NCBI GenBank assembly: GCA_964468185.1
Contig: CAYXTR010000002.1
Span: 62,001-126,000, forward strand
Source: JANQFV01 sp964468185
GTDB taxonomy: Bacteria > Planctomycetota > Phycisphaerae > UBA1845 > Fen-1342
Reading direction: 5' to 3'
DNA length: 64,000 nt
Position 1 is the stretch's first letter. Every line of letters begins with the position of its first letter. The notes below the pieces were generated by a model that made no database searches, had not been told where the DNA came from, and saw only the letters and a list, made by a program, of their open reading frames with translations. This document shows positions 26,977-36,737 of the stretch, piece by piece. A program made the position numbers and the translations under genes.

Positions 26977-27837
26977 ATGAGCAGGTTTGCTGCGCTTGCC
27001 TTGCTGCTGACCGCGTTGGTTGCTACTCCGGCGCTGGCGCAGAGCGATAGTGATTCGAGTGGTACGATCTCCGGGACGCGGATCGAGGGTGCGACGCCCA
27101 GTTCCTGGGTGCGGGCTGCGCTCACGCGTCACAGCAACTTGATGGGGCAGCGGCTTACGGGGCCGCGCTTCGGCGAAAGCAACGAGGCAGAGGCGGCGTT
27201 GCGTTTCAACGGCGGTGGCTCGAGCTCGAGCAGTGCGGGTGGCCTGCTGGGTCTGGCGAACTCGTTCGCTTCGACGTTCGGGCTCAGTGGCGGTGTGGAG
27301 AGCCTGCTGGGTGGTATGGCGGGTGGATCCGGCGGGACGACGTCCGGCTCGTCCGGGTCTGGCTCGGGGAGCGGCAGCAGCCCGACGCCGGATCAGCTTG
27401 CACAGCTTGAAGCGTTGATGGCGCTGGCGGAGGGGAATCGGCAGGTCATGAATGGCCTGGGCGATGACGTGGGGGCCGAATCGGCGAATGGGTTTACGGA
27501 GAGTGCGGGTCATCAGTTTGGCGGTGCGCTAGGTCGGTTGACGAAGCCCGAGCAGCGTTTTCAGCAGGTTGAGCAGGAGACGCCCTTCCGCATTCGCTGG
27601 GCGGATGCGATGTTGCAGACGTTCTTCACGAGCCTGACGGTCGGTTTCCAGTCGAACGACTTCATCACGATTCTTGAAGACGCGCTGCGGCCGCTGTTTC
27701 CGTTTCCGAGTGATGACGATACGGATGACGGGAATGCCGACGACGGCGGTGACGATGGCAACGGTGACGACACGGGTGGTGGGATTGAAGACATCGACGA
27801 CGGCGATGATGACGACGGCAGCGATCCGGTCATCTGA
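26977..27837 (+). CDS. Secreted Gly/Ser-rich protein with Asp-rich C-terminus, function unknown
   Basis: A 286-residue protein with a clear signal peptide (RFAALALLLTALVATPALAQ). Residues ~70-130 are Gly/Ser-rich (GGSSSSSAGG, GSGSGSGSS-like), ~190-245 contain the better folded part (RIRWADAMLQTFFTSLTVGF), and the last ~45 residues are about half Asp (DDGNADDGGDDGNGDD), which would bind Ca or other cations. GAGAGAGG lies before the ATG and a TATAAT about 50 bases upstream. Cell-surface or matrix location is inferred. Confidence 0.7.
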   Translation: MSRFAALALLLTALVATPALAQSDSDSSGTISGTRIEGATPSSWVRAALTRHSNLMGQRLTGPRFGESNEAEAALRFNGGGSSSSSAGGLLGLANSFASTFGLSGGVESLLGGMAGGSGGTTSGSSGSGSGSGSSPTPDQLAQLEALMALAEGNRQVMNGLGDDVGAESANGFTESAGHQFGGALGRLTKPEQRFQQVEQETPFRIRWADAMLQTFFTSLTVGFQSNDFITILEDALRPLFPFPSDDDTDDGNADDGGDDGNGDDTGGGIEDIDDGDDDDGSDPVI

Positions 27838-27938
27838 CATGTCTTAGGGCCGGCACCCCGGCCGGCAGTCGATAGAACAGCCTGTGCGATGGTTGTTCGG
27901 ACGCAGGTCACATCTGACGCCTTGGGCAAAGGTGCTTT

Positions 27939-28970
27939 ATGCTCGGTCCAGCTCGTCCGGAGAAGTGGCGCTATCTGGCGACGGCGGGGTTGATTGCGGG
28001 TGTGATGGTGGCGGTGGCTGCCGGTGGGTATGGGCTTTCGTTGCTCGTGGTCGGTCAGGGTGGTCCGTGGGGTTATGGGTTACTGATTCTCGGCGTGGTC
28101 AGTTTGCTGCTGACGTTCATGCTGTATTGTCAGATTGCGCTACTGGCCAAGTTCGTGAGCTACTCGTATCGCATGTACGATGCGATGCTGGAGACGGTCG
28201 ATCAGGTGCGGCGGCAGACGGAGTATACGCGCACGATCTCGGAGAACAGCAGTCTGTCGGAATGGGCGAAGCGGATTGTCTATCGGGAGAAGGACTACGA
28301 GTTTCTGCGCGATACGATTCAGAGTGCGATCGTGCGTCAGGATTGGGAGGCCGCCGAACATTTGATCAGTGATATGGAGCGGCAGTTCGGGTATCACGAT
28401 GAGGCCGCGCATTTGCGGGAGCAGCTTGATCGGGCACGGCGGGCGACGACGGAAGAGCGGGTCGCGGACGCGTTGGCACGCTTCGACTCGTTGTGCAAGC
28501 AGCACAAGTGGGAGCAGGCGGTCACCGAGTGTGAACGGCTGAATGCGCTATTCCCGGGTAACCCCAGTATTGCGGGGTTGCCGCGGGAGATTGAGCTGCG
28601 GCGGCAGGAGGTGAAACAGAAGCTGTTGAAGGACTATGATGTGGCGGTACGGAATCAGGATATTGACCGGGCGCATCGGCTGCTGTTCGCGCTGGATCAG
28701 TATCTCGTGCCACAGGAGGCGGAGGCGCTGAAGGAATCGGCCCGTGGCGTATTCCGGGCCCGGTTGGAGCAGATCAAGACGCAATTCACCATCGCCGTCT
28801 CGTACAAGCAGTTCGGCAGTGCGATCGAGGCGGGTGAGCGGTTGATACGCGAGTTCCCAAACAGTGGGTATGCGCGGGAGATTTCGAAGTTGCTGCCGAT
28901 TCTGCGGGAACGGATGAAGCATGACGGCCCAGTCGATGTCGGCGCAACCACCCCTCCAGCGCATAACTGA
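27939..28970 (+). CDS. Membrane protein with two N-terminal helices and a TPR-like helical domain
   Basis: A 343-residue protein. Helices at about 14-36 and 42-68 form a hairpin in the membrane; the rest (about 75-330) is charged and helical with paired-helix repeats (QSAIVRQDWEAAEHLISDME, DSLCKQHKWEQAVTECERLN, VRNQDIDRAHRLLFALDQYL, VSYKQFGSAIEAGERLIREF), each spaced like tetratricopeptide units and facing the cytoplasm. It is likely a scaffold. Its last 50 bases overlap the start of galK in another frame. Confidence 0.75.
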   Translation: MLGPARPEKWRYLATAGLIAGVMVAVAAGGYGLSLLVVGQGGPWGYGLLILGVVSLLLTFMLYCQIALLAKFVSYSYRMYDAMLETVDQVRRQTEYTRTISENSSLSEWAKRIVYREKDYEFLRDTIQSAIVRQDWEAAEHLISDMERQFGYHDEAAHLREQLDRARRATTEERVADALARFDSLCKQHKWEQAVTECERLNALFPGNPSIAGLPREIELRRQEVKQKLLKDYDVAVRNQDIDRAHRLLFALDQYLVPQEAEALKESARGVFRARLEQIKTQFTIAVSYKQFGSAIEAGERLIREFPNSGYAREISKLLPILRERMKHDGPVDVGATTPPAHN

Positions 28971-30105
28971 GGCCTTCGCAGCCTGGTGCGGCTCGCCGCC
29001 GGCGGTGGTGGCGCGTGCGCCGGGGCGGGTCAATCTGATTGGGGAACATACGGACTATAACGACGGGTTCGTGTTGCCGATGGCGCTGGAGCAGGCGACG
29101 TGGGTCGCGGCGCGACCGCGTAGCGATGAACACATGCATGCCCGAGCGCTGGAGATGGAGGAGGAGGCGACCTGGGCGCTGGCGGAGTGGAAGCGGGCGG
29201 CACAGCCGGACTGGACGAGCTATGTGGCGGGTGTGGCGGCGCTGTTGCGGAAGGACGGTGCGGAGCTGCAGGGGGCGGATGTACTGATTTACAGCGACGT
29301 GCCGGTAGGCGGCGGGCTGTCGAGCTCGGCGGCGTTGGAGGTAGCGGCGGCGCTGGCACTGGCACAATTGGCGGGGTATGCGATCGGCGGGCGGGAGCTG
29401 GCGGATTTGTGTCGGGCGGCTGAGCATGAGTATGCGGGTGTGCCGTGCGGGATCATGGATCAGTACGTGAGCGTGCTGGCGGAGGCGGGTTGTGCGTTCC
29501 TGCTGGATTGCCGCAAGCGGTCGTGGGAGCATTTACCGCTGGACATGCCGGCGCATGTGGTGGCGGTGATCAACTCGGGGGTGCGGCATAAGCTGGCGGG
29601 GGGGGAGTATGCGAAGCGGCAGGAGCAGTGTCGCGAGGCGGTGCGGTATTTTCAGGGCATTGATCCGAACGTGCAGGCGCTACGAGACCTGACCATTACG
29701 CGGGTGGAGGCGGAGCGGGCGCGGCTGGGGCCGGAGGTTTACGCGCGGGCTTTGCACGTAGTGACCGAGAATCGGCGGACGGAAGCGGCGGCAGTGGCGA
29801 TTCGCAACGCGGACCTCAGTGCATTGGGGCGGCTGATGGCGGAATCGCACGCGTCGTTGCGCGATGACTATGAGGTCTCGTGTCGGGAGCTGGATCTGCT
29901 GGTCGAACTGGTGAGCGAGGTGGACGGTGTTGTGGGGGCACGCATGACGGGAGGCGGATTCGGGGGGTGCATCGTTGCGATTGCCAGGCGGGACGCGGTG
30001 CCGGCGATAGCGGATGTGTTGCAGCGGGAGTACGACGGGGCCGGTTTGGGGCCGTCGCAGATGATCACGTCGCGCCCCGGCGCTGGTGCGGGGCTAGCTC
30101 AATAA
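28921..30105 (+). CDS. galK: Galactokinase
   Basis: A 394-residue GHMP-superfamily kinase that phosphorylates galactose at C1 in the Leloir pathway. The galactokinase signature GRVNLIGEHTDYNDGFVLP is at about 32-50, the ATP loop is VPVGGGLSSSAALE, and the third motif is GARMTGGGFGGCIVAI near the C-terminus. Start at 28921 or the ATG at 28936; both lie inside the preceding gene, and no later start leaves room for the conserved N-terminus, so the overlap is real. The trpD TTG follows 14 bases after its stop. No galT or galE is nearby. Confidence 0.95.
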   Translation: MTAQSMSAQPPLQRITEAFAAWCGSPPAVVARAPGRVNLIGEHTDYNDGFVLPMALEQATWVAARPRSDEHMHARALEMEEEATWALAEWKRAAQPDWTSYVAGVAALLRKDGAELQGADVLIYSDVPVGGGLSSSAALEVAAALALAQLAGYAIGGRELADLCRAAEHEYAGVPCGIMDQYVSVLAEAGCAFLLDCRKRSWEHLPLDMPAHVVAVINSGVRHKLAGGEYAKRQEQCREAVRYFQGIDPNVQALRDLTITRVEAERARLGPEVYARALHVVTENRRTEAAAVAIRNADLSALGRLMAESHASLRDDYEVSCRELDLLVELVSEVDGVVGARMTGGGFGGCIVAIARRDAVPAIADVLQREYDGAGLGPSQMITSRPGAGAGLAQ

Positions 30106-30119
30106 GAGGGACCTTCATC

Positions 30120-31145
30120 TTGGACACTGCCGCCTTACTTGGTCGTCTGACTGCCGGTCAGCATCTATCGATCGCGGAGACGCATGCAGTTTTCGAGGCG
30201 TTGATGACGAACCGGCTGGAGCCGGCGGTGATGGCCGGGCTGCTGGTGGGCTTGGCGACGAAGGGGGAGACGGTGGACGAGATTGTGGGGGCGGCGCAGG
30301 CGATGCGGAGTTGTGTCGAGACGGTGCGGTTGCCGGAGGGCGTGCCGGCGATCGACACGTGCGGGACGGGTGGGGATGGCAAGCCGATCTTCAACGTGTC
30401 GACGTGTGTGGCGGTTGTGGCGGCGGCGGCGGGCGCGACGGTGGCCAAGCATGGGAACCGGAGTAATGCGCGGCCGAGCGGGTCGGCGGAAGTGCTGCGG
30501 GCGCTGGGGGTGAATACGGATGCGGACGTGCCGACGCTGGAGGCGTGTTTGCGGGAGTGTCGGGTGGCGTTTCTGTATGCGATTCGGCTGCATCCGGCCA
30601 TGAAGTATGCGGCGCCGGTACGGAAGGCGCTGGGTGTGCGGACGATCTTCAATCTGGTCGGGCCGTTGACGAATCCGGCGGGGGTGCGGCGGCAGTTGCT
30701 GGGGGTGAATGACCCGGAGCGTGTGGCAACGATGATTGAGGCGTTGCGGATGCTGGGTGCGGAAAGGGCGATGGTGGTCTGCGGGCGCGAGGGGCTGTGT
30801 GATCTGAGTGTCGCGGGTCCGACGCATGTCGGGCGATGGGACGGTCAGCGGCTGTGGTTTGAGGACGTGGATTGCCGGGCGGTGGATGAAAGGGGTGGTG
30901 ATCTCCGGGAGCTTCAGATTCGGGATCCGGAGCATAGTGCGGAGATTATCCGTGGTGTGCTGGACGGGCGTGACGGGTTGGCGCGTGCGATGGTGGTGTT
31001 CAATGCGGCGGCGGCGCTGTGGGTCGCGGGTTTGGCCGACGACTGGCGGGAGGGCGGCGCGCAGGCACGCGAGGCGATCGATAGCGGCGCGGCACGGGCG
31101 ACGCTGGAAGGATGGGTGCGGGCGGCTGGGTCGCCCGGGGCTTAG
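30120..31145 (+). CDS. trpD: Anthranilate phosphoribosyltransferase
   Basis: A 341-residue enzyme of tryptophan synthesis that joins anthranilate to phosphoribosyl pyrophosphate. The TTG start is chosen because GAGGG lies 9 bases upstream and LDTAALLGRLTAGQHLS aligns with the family N-terminus; longer readings run through galK. Motifs: DTCGTGGDGKP (PRPP), VAKHGNRS, NLVGPLTNPAG. Length is normal. It is in a probable operon with galK, not with other trp genes, which is unusual. Confidence 0.95.
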   Translation: MDTAALLGRLTAGQHLSIAETHAVFEALMTNRLEPAVMAGLLVGLATKGETVDEIVGAAQAMRSCVETVRLPEGVPAIDTCGTGGDGKPIFNVSTCVAVVAAAAGATVAKHGNRSNARPSGSAEVLRALGVNTDADVPTLEACLRECRVAFLYAIRLHPAMKYAAPVRKALGVRTIFNLVGPLTNPAGVRRQLLGVNDPERVATMIEALRMLGAERAMVVCGREGLCDLSVAGPTHVGRWDGQRLWFEDVDCRAVDERGGDLRELQIRDPEHSAEIIRGVLDGRDGLARAMVVFNAAAALWVAGLADDWREGGAQAREAIDSGAARATLEGWVRAAGSPGA

Positions 31146-31297
31146 CGGAGCGGGTGGGGACGGGTGGCGAGGGGCCGGGAACGGGGAGAGTTGCTGGCTC
31201 ATGCCGGGTGCTATAATCCCGCGTGGGCTGTGTCCTGCGCGTGTGGCGGGGACGAGGAAGTGAGAGCGTGACACCATTCAATCGCTGGTAAGCACTG

Positions 31298-34108
31298 ATG
31301 GCCGAGCCGGATCCGATACCTAACCACGTTAATCTTGATTTTGTCGAACAACTGTACGCGGACTACCTGCGGGACCCGGCGTCGGTGCCGCAGGCGTGGC
31401 GCGAGTATTTTCGGGGCACGCACGTGGGGGACCACTTTGGTGCCAAATCCCGGCTGGGACCGAGTTTTCGACGGCACAGCATATTCGATCCGCCGGCGCG
31501 GCGTGATGGGAATGGTGGGCTGGCAACGCGGGAGCAAGCTGCGGTAGACACGCGGCAGGATCGGGTGGACCAGCTTGTGCGGGCCTATCGGGTTCGCGGG
31601 CACATCGTGGCCCAGATTGATCCGTTGCACCATCCGCGTCCGCATCGACCGGAACTGAAGCCGGGGTATTACGGGTTCACGCGCGGCGATCTGGATCGAC
31701 CGTTTTCGAGTCGGACGATTCACGGGGCGGCGGTGCGGACGCTACGCGAGATTCTGCTGCTGTTGCGCAATACGTATTGCCGGTCGATCGGCGTGCAATT
31801 CATGCATATTGACCAGCTCGAGGCGCGGCACTGGCTGCAGGAGCGGATGGAGGGGACGGAGAACCGGATCAAGCTGACGCGGGATGAGCAGCTTCGCATC
31901 CTCACCCGGCTGACCGATGCCGTCATCTTCGAGGAGTTTATTCAGAAGAAGTATGTGGGGGCGAAGCGATTCAGCCTGGAGGGTGGCGAGAGCCTGATTC
32001 CACTGCTTGATCTGGCGCTGGAGCGGGCCGGCGAGCAGGGCATTGAGGAACTCGTGGTCGGGATGGCACATCGGGGGCGGCTGAATGTGCTGGCCAACAT
32101 CGTCGGCAAGAGTCCGCGCCAGATCTTCCGCGAGTTCGAGGATCTCGATGCGGAACTGAACGTCGGGCGCGGCGATGTGAAGTACCACAAGGGGTACCAC
32201 GGGGACTGGGTGACAGCGGCGGGCAAGTCGATTCACGTCGCGTTGTGCTTCAATCCCAGTCACCTGGAGTTCGTGAACCCAGTTGCACTGGGACGCGTGC
32301 GGGCCAAGCAGGATCGGATGGGCGACGTGAATCACGAACGCAGCATGGCGTTTCTGATTCACGGCGATGCGGCGTTTGCGGGCGAGGGGATGGTGCAAGA
32401 AACGCTGAATCTGAGTGAACTGCGCGGGTATCGGACGGGCGGAACGCTGCACGTGATTCTGAATAATCAAATCGGGTTTACGACAACGCCGGAGGAAGGT
32501 CGGTCGGCGCGCTATGCGACCGATGTGGCGAAGATGCTGCAAAGTCCGATCTTCCATGTGAATGGCGAGAATCCGGAAGCGGTGGCACAGGTCATTCGGC
32601 TGGCGATGGATTTCCGCAAGACGTTCAAGCGTGACGTCGTCATTGATATGTACTGCTATCGCCGGTATGGGCATAACGAGGGTGATGAGCCAGCGTTCAC
32701 GCAACCGCTGCTGTATCGCAATATTGAACGACGGAAGAGTGTGCGTGACGGGTACCTGGATCACCTGCTCGAGTTGGGTGAGGTGACAGAGGCTGAGGCG
32801 GATGAGATTGTCGCGCGGCGGCGTGAGGCGCTGGAAGAGGAGTTGGCGGGGGCGCGGCAGGAGGGGCTGAGCGTACCGAATCGGCCCAGCATTCTGGGGC
32901 GGGTGTGGAGCAATTATACGGGTGGGCGCGACGTCGAAGTGCGGCCGGTGGAAACCGGGGTACCGGAAGAGAAGCTCAAGCAGTTGCTGAGTCGGCTGAC
33001 GACGTTGCCGGATGGATTCAACCTGCACCGCAAGCTCAAGCGGTTCGTTCAGCAGCGGCAGCAGATGATCGACGGCCAGCGGCCGGTAGATTGGGCGACG
33101 GGTGAGTCACTGGCCTGGGCCACACTGCTGAGCGAGGGTACGCGGGTGCGGCTGAGCGGGCAGGATAGTGCGCGCGGGACGTTCAGCCAGCGGCACGCGA
33201 TCTTCTACGACTTCGCGAGCGGTCAGCCGTACGTGCCGCTCAAGCATATCGCGGAGGAGCAGGGTCCGTTCGACATCATCAACAGCCCGCTATCGGAAGC
33301 CGGAGTGTTGGGATTTGAGTATGGATACAGTGTTGGGTATCCGGACGGGCTGATCCTGTGGGAGGCCCAGTTCGGCGACTTCGTCAACGCGGCCCAGGTG
33401 CTGATTGATCAGTTTCTGGCGAGTGCGGAGGACAAGTGGCAGAGCCTGAGCGGGCTGGTGCTGCTTCTGCCACATGGGCAGGAGGGGCAGGGTCCGGAGC
33501 ATTCGAGCGCGCGGCTGGAGCGGTTTCTGATGCTGTCGGCCGAAGACAATATGCAGATCGTCCAGCCGACGACGCCGGCGCAGTACTTCCATGCCCTGCG
33601 GCGGCAGGTGCACCGGCCGTGGCGCAAGCCGCTGATCGTGATGACGCCGAAGAGTCTGTTACGGCATGCCGATGCGACGTCAGGTTTGGCGGAGATGGCG
33701 ACGGGTGGTTTTCGGCGGGTGTTGGCGGATAAGCATGTGGCTCCGGACGAGGTGACGCGTATTCTGCTGTGCTCGGGGAAGGTGTATTACGAGTTGGTGC
33801 AGGAACGTGCGGGGCGGGGCCGGGATGACGTGGCGGTCGTGCGACTGGAGCAGCTCTATCCGTTACGGGAAGAGACGATGCTCGCGGCGCTGGCGGCGTA
33901 TGGAGGGGAAGTGCCGGTGTACTGGGTGCAGGAGGAACCGGCGAACATGGGCGCCGGGCCGCACCTGCGGTTACAATTGTGCGAGAAGCTCGGGTCGCAT
34001 CCGCTGGCGTACATTAGTCGGCCTGCCTCGGCGAGTCCGGCCACGGGTTCGGCGGCCAGTCACAAACTGGAGCAGCAGCGGCTGATGGAGCGGGCCTTTC
34101 ACGAATGA
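31298..34108 (+). CDS. sucA: 2-oxoglutarate dehydrogenase E1 component
   Basis: A 936-residue thiamine diphosphate-dependent E1 that decarboxylates 2-oxoglutarate in the TCA cycle. The N-terminal E2-binding-like helix (FVEQLYADYLRDPASVPQAW) and full E1 core are present: MAHRGRLNVLANIVGK, GHNEGDEPAFTQP for cofactor binding, GYSVGYPDGLILWEAQFGDF, and HGQEGQGPEHSSAR. Length is that of the homodimeric proteobacterial/actinobacterial type. sucB starts 59 bases downstream; trpD ends 152 bases upstream, so a promoter may lie between them. Confidence 0.97.
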   Translation: MAEPDPIPNHVNLDFVEQLYADYLRDPASVPQAWREYFRGTHVGDHFGAKSRLGPSFRRHSIFDPPARRDGNGGLATREQAAVDTRQDRVDQLVRAYRVRGHIVAQIDPLHHPRPHRPELKPGYYGFTRGDLDRPFSSRTIHGAAVRTLREILLLLRNTYCRSIGVQFMHIDQLEARHWLQERMEGTENRIKLTRDEQLRILTRLTDAVIFEEFIQKKYVGAKRFSLEGGESLIPLLDLALERAGEQGIEELVVGMAHRGRLNVLANIVGKSPRQIFREFEDLDAELNVGRGDVKYHKGYHGDWVTAAGKSIHVALCFNPSHLEFVNPVALGRVRAKQDRMGDVNHERSMAFLIHGDAAFAGEGMVQETLNLSELRGYRTGGTLHVILNNQIGFTTTPEEGRSARYATDVAKMLQSPIFHVNGENPEAVAQVIRLAMDFRKTFKRDVVIDMYCYRRYGHNEGDEPAFTQPLLYRNIERRKSVRDGYLDHLLELGEVTEAEADEIVARRREALEEELAGARQEGLSVPNRPSILGRVWSNYTGGRDVEVRPVETGVPEEKLKQLLSRLTTLPDGFNLHRKLKRFVQQRQQMIDGQRPVDWATGESLAWATLLSEGTRVRLSGQDSARGTFSQRHAIFYDFASGQPYVPLKHIAEEQGPFDIINSPLSEAGVLGFEYGYSVGYPDGLILWEAQFGDFVNAAQVLIDQFLASAEDKWQSLSGLVLLLPHGQEGQGPEHSSARLERFLMLSAEDNMQIVQPTTPAQYFHALRRQVHRPWRKPLIVMTPKSLLRHADATSGLAEMATGGFRRVLADKHVAPDEVTRILLCSGKVYYELVQERAGRGRDDVAVVRLEQLYPLREETMLAALAAYGGEVPVYWVQEEPANMGAGPHLRLQLCEKLGSHPLAYISRPASASPATGSAASHKLEQQRLMERAFHE

Positions 34109-34167
34109 CGCCATAAGCCTGATGGGCGGCGGGCGGCAGCGCGTGGCAAGAATGGAGAAGGACAGGT

Positions 34168-35424
34168 ATGGCGGTGGAGCTGAAGATCCCGCAGGCGGGC
34201 GAGTCGATCACCGAGGTGCAGATTGGCGAGTGGATCAAGTTTGAGGGTGACTACGTCGAGGCGGATGAGGTGGTGGTCGAGATCGAGACGGACAAGGCCT
34301 CGATGGAGCTGCCGGCACCGACGAGCGGGGTGATCAGCAAGCTGCATTTTGAACCGGGCGACATTGTGAAGGTGGGCGCCGTGATCGCGGAGATTGACGA
34401 CACGCAGCAGCGGACCGAGAAGAAGCCCGCAAAGAAGGAAGGAACAGCCGCGGGCGCGAAGAAGCGAGACAAAGGCGCGGCGCGGGCTGACGGCGGCGCG
34501 CGGGACCAGGAAGTGATGACGGCGGCCGATCCGACGGTCATGCCGGCGGCCCGGCGGGCGCTGCACGAGGCCGGGCTGGCAGCGTCGGAAGTGGAGGCCA
34601 GCGGACCGGGTGGCCGGCTGCTGAAGGAGGATGTCGAGCGGCATATTGCGGAGGGTGGCGCCGGGAAGCCGGGGTCGGCGGCCGCACCCGCGTCGGCGTC
34701 CGGGGGGCCATCGTCAAACGGTGATCGGCAGGAAGAGGTGGTGCCGATGACCATGCTGCGAAGGCGGATTGCGCAACGACTGGTTGAGGTGCAGCAAACG
34801 GCGGCGATGCTGACGACCTTCAACGAGGTCGACATGGCGGCTGTCATGCAGTTGCGCAAGGCGCGGAATGAGGAGTTTCAGAAGCGTTACGGCATCAAGC
34901 TGGGCTTCATGTCGCTGTTTGTGAAGGCGGCGATTGATGCGTTGAAGTTTGTGCCGGCGGTGAACGCGGAGATCCGCGAGCACAATATTGTCTATAAGAA
35001 CTACTACGATGTGGGCATCGCGGTGAGCACGGATCAGGGGCTGGTCGTGCCGGTGGTGCGTAATGCGGAGCGGCTGAGCTTTGCCGAGATCGAGGCGCGC
35101 ATCGCCGACCTGGCGACGCGGGCGCGGGAGCGGAAGATCACGATCGAGGAGCTGCAGGGCGGGACGTTCACGATTACCAACGGCGGCATCTTCGGCTCGC
35201 TGCTGTCCACACCGATCATCAACCCGCCGCAGAGCGCGATACTCGGGTTGCACGCGATCAAGGAGCGGCCGGTCGCGGTGGACGGGCAGGTTGTGATTCG
35301 GCCGATGATGTATGTAGCGTTGACGTATGACCATCGCATCATAGACGGGCGCGAGTCGGTGACGTTTCTCAAGCGGGTGAAGGAGTGCATCGAGGATCCG
35401 ACGCGCATGTTGATCGAAGCCTGA
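34168..35424 (+). CDS. sucB: Dihydrolipoamide succinyltransferase (E2 of 2-oxoglutarate dehydrogenase)
   Basis: A 418-residue E2. One lipoyl domain (1-~77) with the lipoylated lysine in ETDKASMELPAP, then a Lys/Ala/Glu-rich linker, a peripheral-subunit binding domain (about 118-155, PAARRALHEAGLAASEVEAS) and the catalytic acyltransferase core (about 190-418) with YDHRIIDGRESVTFLKRVKE holding the active-site His. Directly downstream of sucA and followed 40 bases later by a DUF2249-like small gene; lpd is 1.5 kb further on. Confidence 0.96.
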   Translation: MAVELKIPQAGESITEVQIGEWIKFEGDYVEADEVVVEIETDKASMELPAPTSGVISKLHFEPGDIVKVGAVIAEIDDTQQRTEKKPAKKEGTAAGAKKRDKGAARADGGARDQEVMTAADPTVMPAARRALHEAGLAASEVEASGPGGRLLKEDVERHIAEGGAGKPGSAAAPASASGGPSSNGDRQEEVVPMTMLRRRIAQRLVEVQQTAAMLTTFNEVDMAAVMQLRKARNEEFQKRYGIKLGFMSLFVKAAIDALKFVPAVNAEIREHNIVYKNYYDVGIAVSTDQGLVVPVVRNAERLSFAEIEARIADLATRARERKITIEELQGGTFTITNGGIFGSLLSTPIINPPQSAILGLHAIKERPVAVDGQVVIRPMMYVALTYDHRIIDGRESVTFLKRVKECIEDPTRMLIEA

Positions 35425-35464
35425 CGGGAGCAGTGCGCGGGTGCGGACTGCCGGGAGCCATTGG

Positions 35465-35722
35465 ATGGCCGCCAAAGACTGGATTCAGCAGAAGGACAAG
35501 TTCCTGACGATCGATTTGCGGGAGGTTACGGTTGACATGGTTGGCGCGGTGACAACGCGGGCGAAGGCTGTGCCCGTGGGCAATGGGCTACATTTGATTG
35601 ACGCGCAGGAGCCGACGGAGTTCATCGAGCCGCTGCGCGGGATGGGTTTTGACTACGAGGGGATTCGCGTCAGCGATCAGGAGTTTCACGGGTACTTCTT
35701 TCGGCCGGCAGAAGGGCCGTAA
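35465..35722 (+). CDS. Small DUF2249-like protein in the sucAB operon
   Basis: About 85 residues from MAAKDWIQQKDK, with GGGAG about 9 bases upstream deciding the start. The pattern LTIDLREV..V..VTTRAKAVPVGNGLHLIDAQEPTEF..L...GFDYE fits the DUF2249 / TusA-like fold, which in other proteins serves in sulfur or redox chemistry; the catalytic Cys of TusA is absent. Its place right after sucB suggests a link to the lipoate-dependent complex, but that is inference. The 3' end overlaps the convergent gene by 53 bases. Confidence 0.6.
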   Translation: MAAKDWIQQKDKFLTIDLREVTVDMVGAVTTRAKAVPVGNGLHLIDAQEPTEFIEPLRGMGFDYEGIRVSDQEFHGYFFRPAEGP

Positions 35723-36737
35723 GCGACACCCCCCGGCTGCCGGCGCCCTGCAGACGGCGCATCTGCTTTCGCATTTCACGCACGCCGTGCTCCTGCCGCG
35801 TTACGCGCAGCACCTGCACCTTCACCGTATTTGATTGACGAACGACGCCGTTGGCTGTGGGCTGGCGGGTTTGCTGATGGAGGGTCATGGTGCGCTGATA
35901 GTGCTTGACGTCAGCGATGGACAAGTCGATCTGTGCCGTACCGGCGATTTCGATGCGTGTGGGCGTGCTGGCGGCAACTGGCTGGTCGGTTTTCTGCTGC
36001 GGCTGGGCTTGCGGTTTGAAGTCGGCGGTGAGGTGAATGGTGGCGGTGGGCTGCACGGCCCGTGCATGCAACTCGGCGACGGCATACGTGACGGGAATGG
36101 TGCGCTCCGGGAGCGGGAAGGGCTGCTCCCACGCTGTGCCGGGCTTGACCCGTGCGTTGGGAAACACGCTGTACAGTTCGCCCCAAAGGCGTTTCTGGTG
36201 GTCCACACTCAGTAGTTCTCGAATTGGCTGGAATTCGGCTGAGGCGCGGCAGGCCGGGGGGAGGTTGCGCAGCAGACGTTCATGACCGCGCATGCGCCGT
36301 ACAGTGCCGTCTTTGGTGAGTTCCAGCTTGAGTTCCGCGCCCAGAAGTGACAGGGCGCAACGAGCCACCAACGGATCGGGGGGCTGGTTGGCGGGCTTGT
36401 GCCGGTCGGTATCGAACAGCAAGCGGCCGTCTGCGGTGGCCAGATCCAGGGAGACGCGGTCGATGGTGAGCGTGAGGCGGACGCGCTCGGGCGTGACGGC
36501 GTCGACCGTGCGGACGCAGCCGAGGACGAGTTGCTGCGGGGCGGTGTCGGGCTGGTGCTCCTCATGGTCGCCTGCGGGACGGGACGCCTGACGCCAAACT
36601 TGCGTAAACTCCAGGTAGTCGGAGCGATTGACGTGAAAGGAGGGTTGGAGCAGCAGTTCGCTACCGGCGTTTGCGTCGGCGGGTTGTCGGGCCGCCAGGA
36701 GGAGCAAGACGAGCGAGAACGCCTGATGGCAAGTCAT
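35670..36737 (-). CDS. Secreted DUF6263-like protein
   Basis: About 355 residues. The start MTCHQAFSLVLLLLAARQ begins a signal peptide ending near ADANA; AAGGATG lies upstream, and the longer in-frame reading crosses the lpd promoter region. The mature part is beta-rich with three strands of the DUF6263 pattern (TLTIDRVSLDLATADGRLLF, GAELKLELTKDGTVRRMRG, KPGTAWEQPFPLPERTIPVT) and a basic tail. Function unknown. It is inserted in opposite orientation between sucAB and lpd and overlaps the DUF2249-like gene tail-to-tail by 53 bases. Confidence 0.72.
   Translation of the reverse strand: MTCHQAFSLVLLLLAARQPADANAGSELLLQPSFHVNRSDYLEFTQVWRQASRPAGDHEEHQPDTAPQQLVLGCVRTVDAVTPERVRLTLTIDRVSLDLATADGRLLFDTDRHKPANQPPDPLVARCALSLLGAELKLELTKDGTVRRMRGHERLLRNLPPACRASAEFQPIRELLSVDHQKRLWGELYSVFPNARVKPGTAWEQPFPLPERTIPVTYAVAELHARAVQPTATIHLTADFKPQAQPQQKTDQPVAASTPTRIEIAGTAQIDLSIADVKHYQRTMTLHQQTRQPTANGVVRQSNTVKVQVLRVTRQEHGVREMRKQMRRLQGAGSRGVSLTALLPAERSTRETPDR

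Noticed and set aside
31742..33028. 428-codon minus-strand frame opposite sucA
   Set aside because: Gln/His/Arg-rich mirror of sucA codons; sucA is unmistakable.
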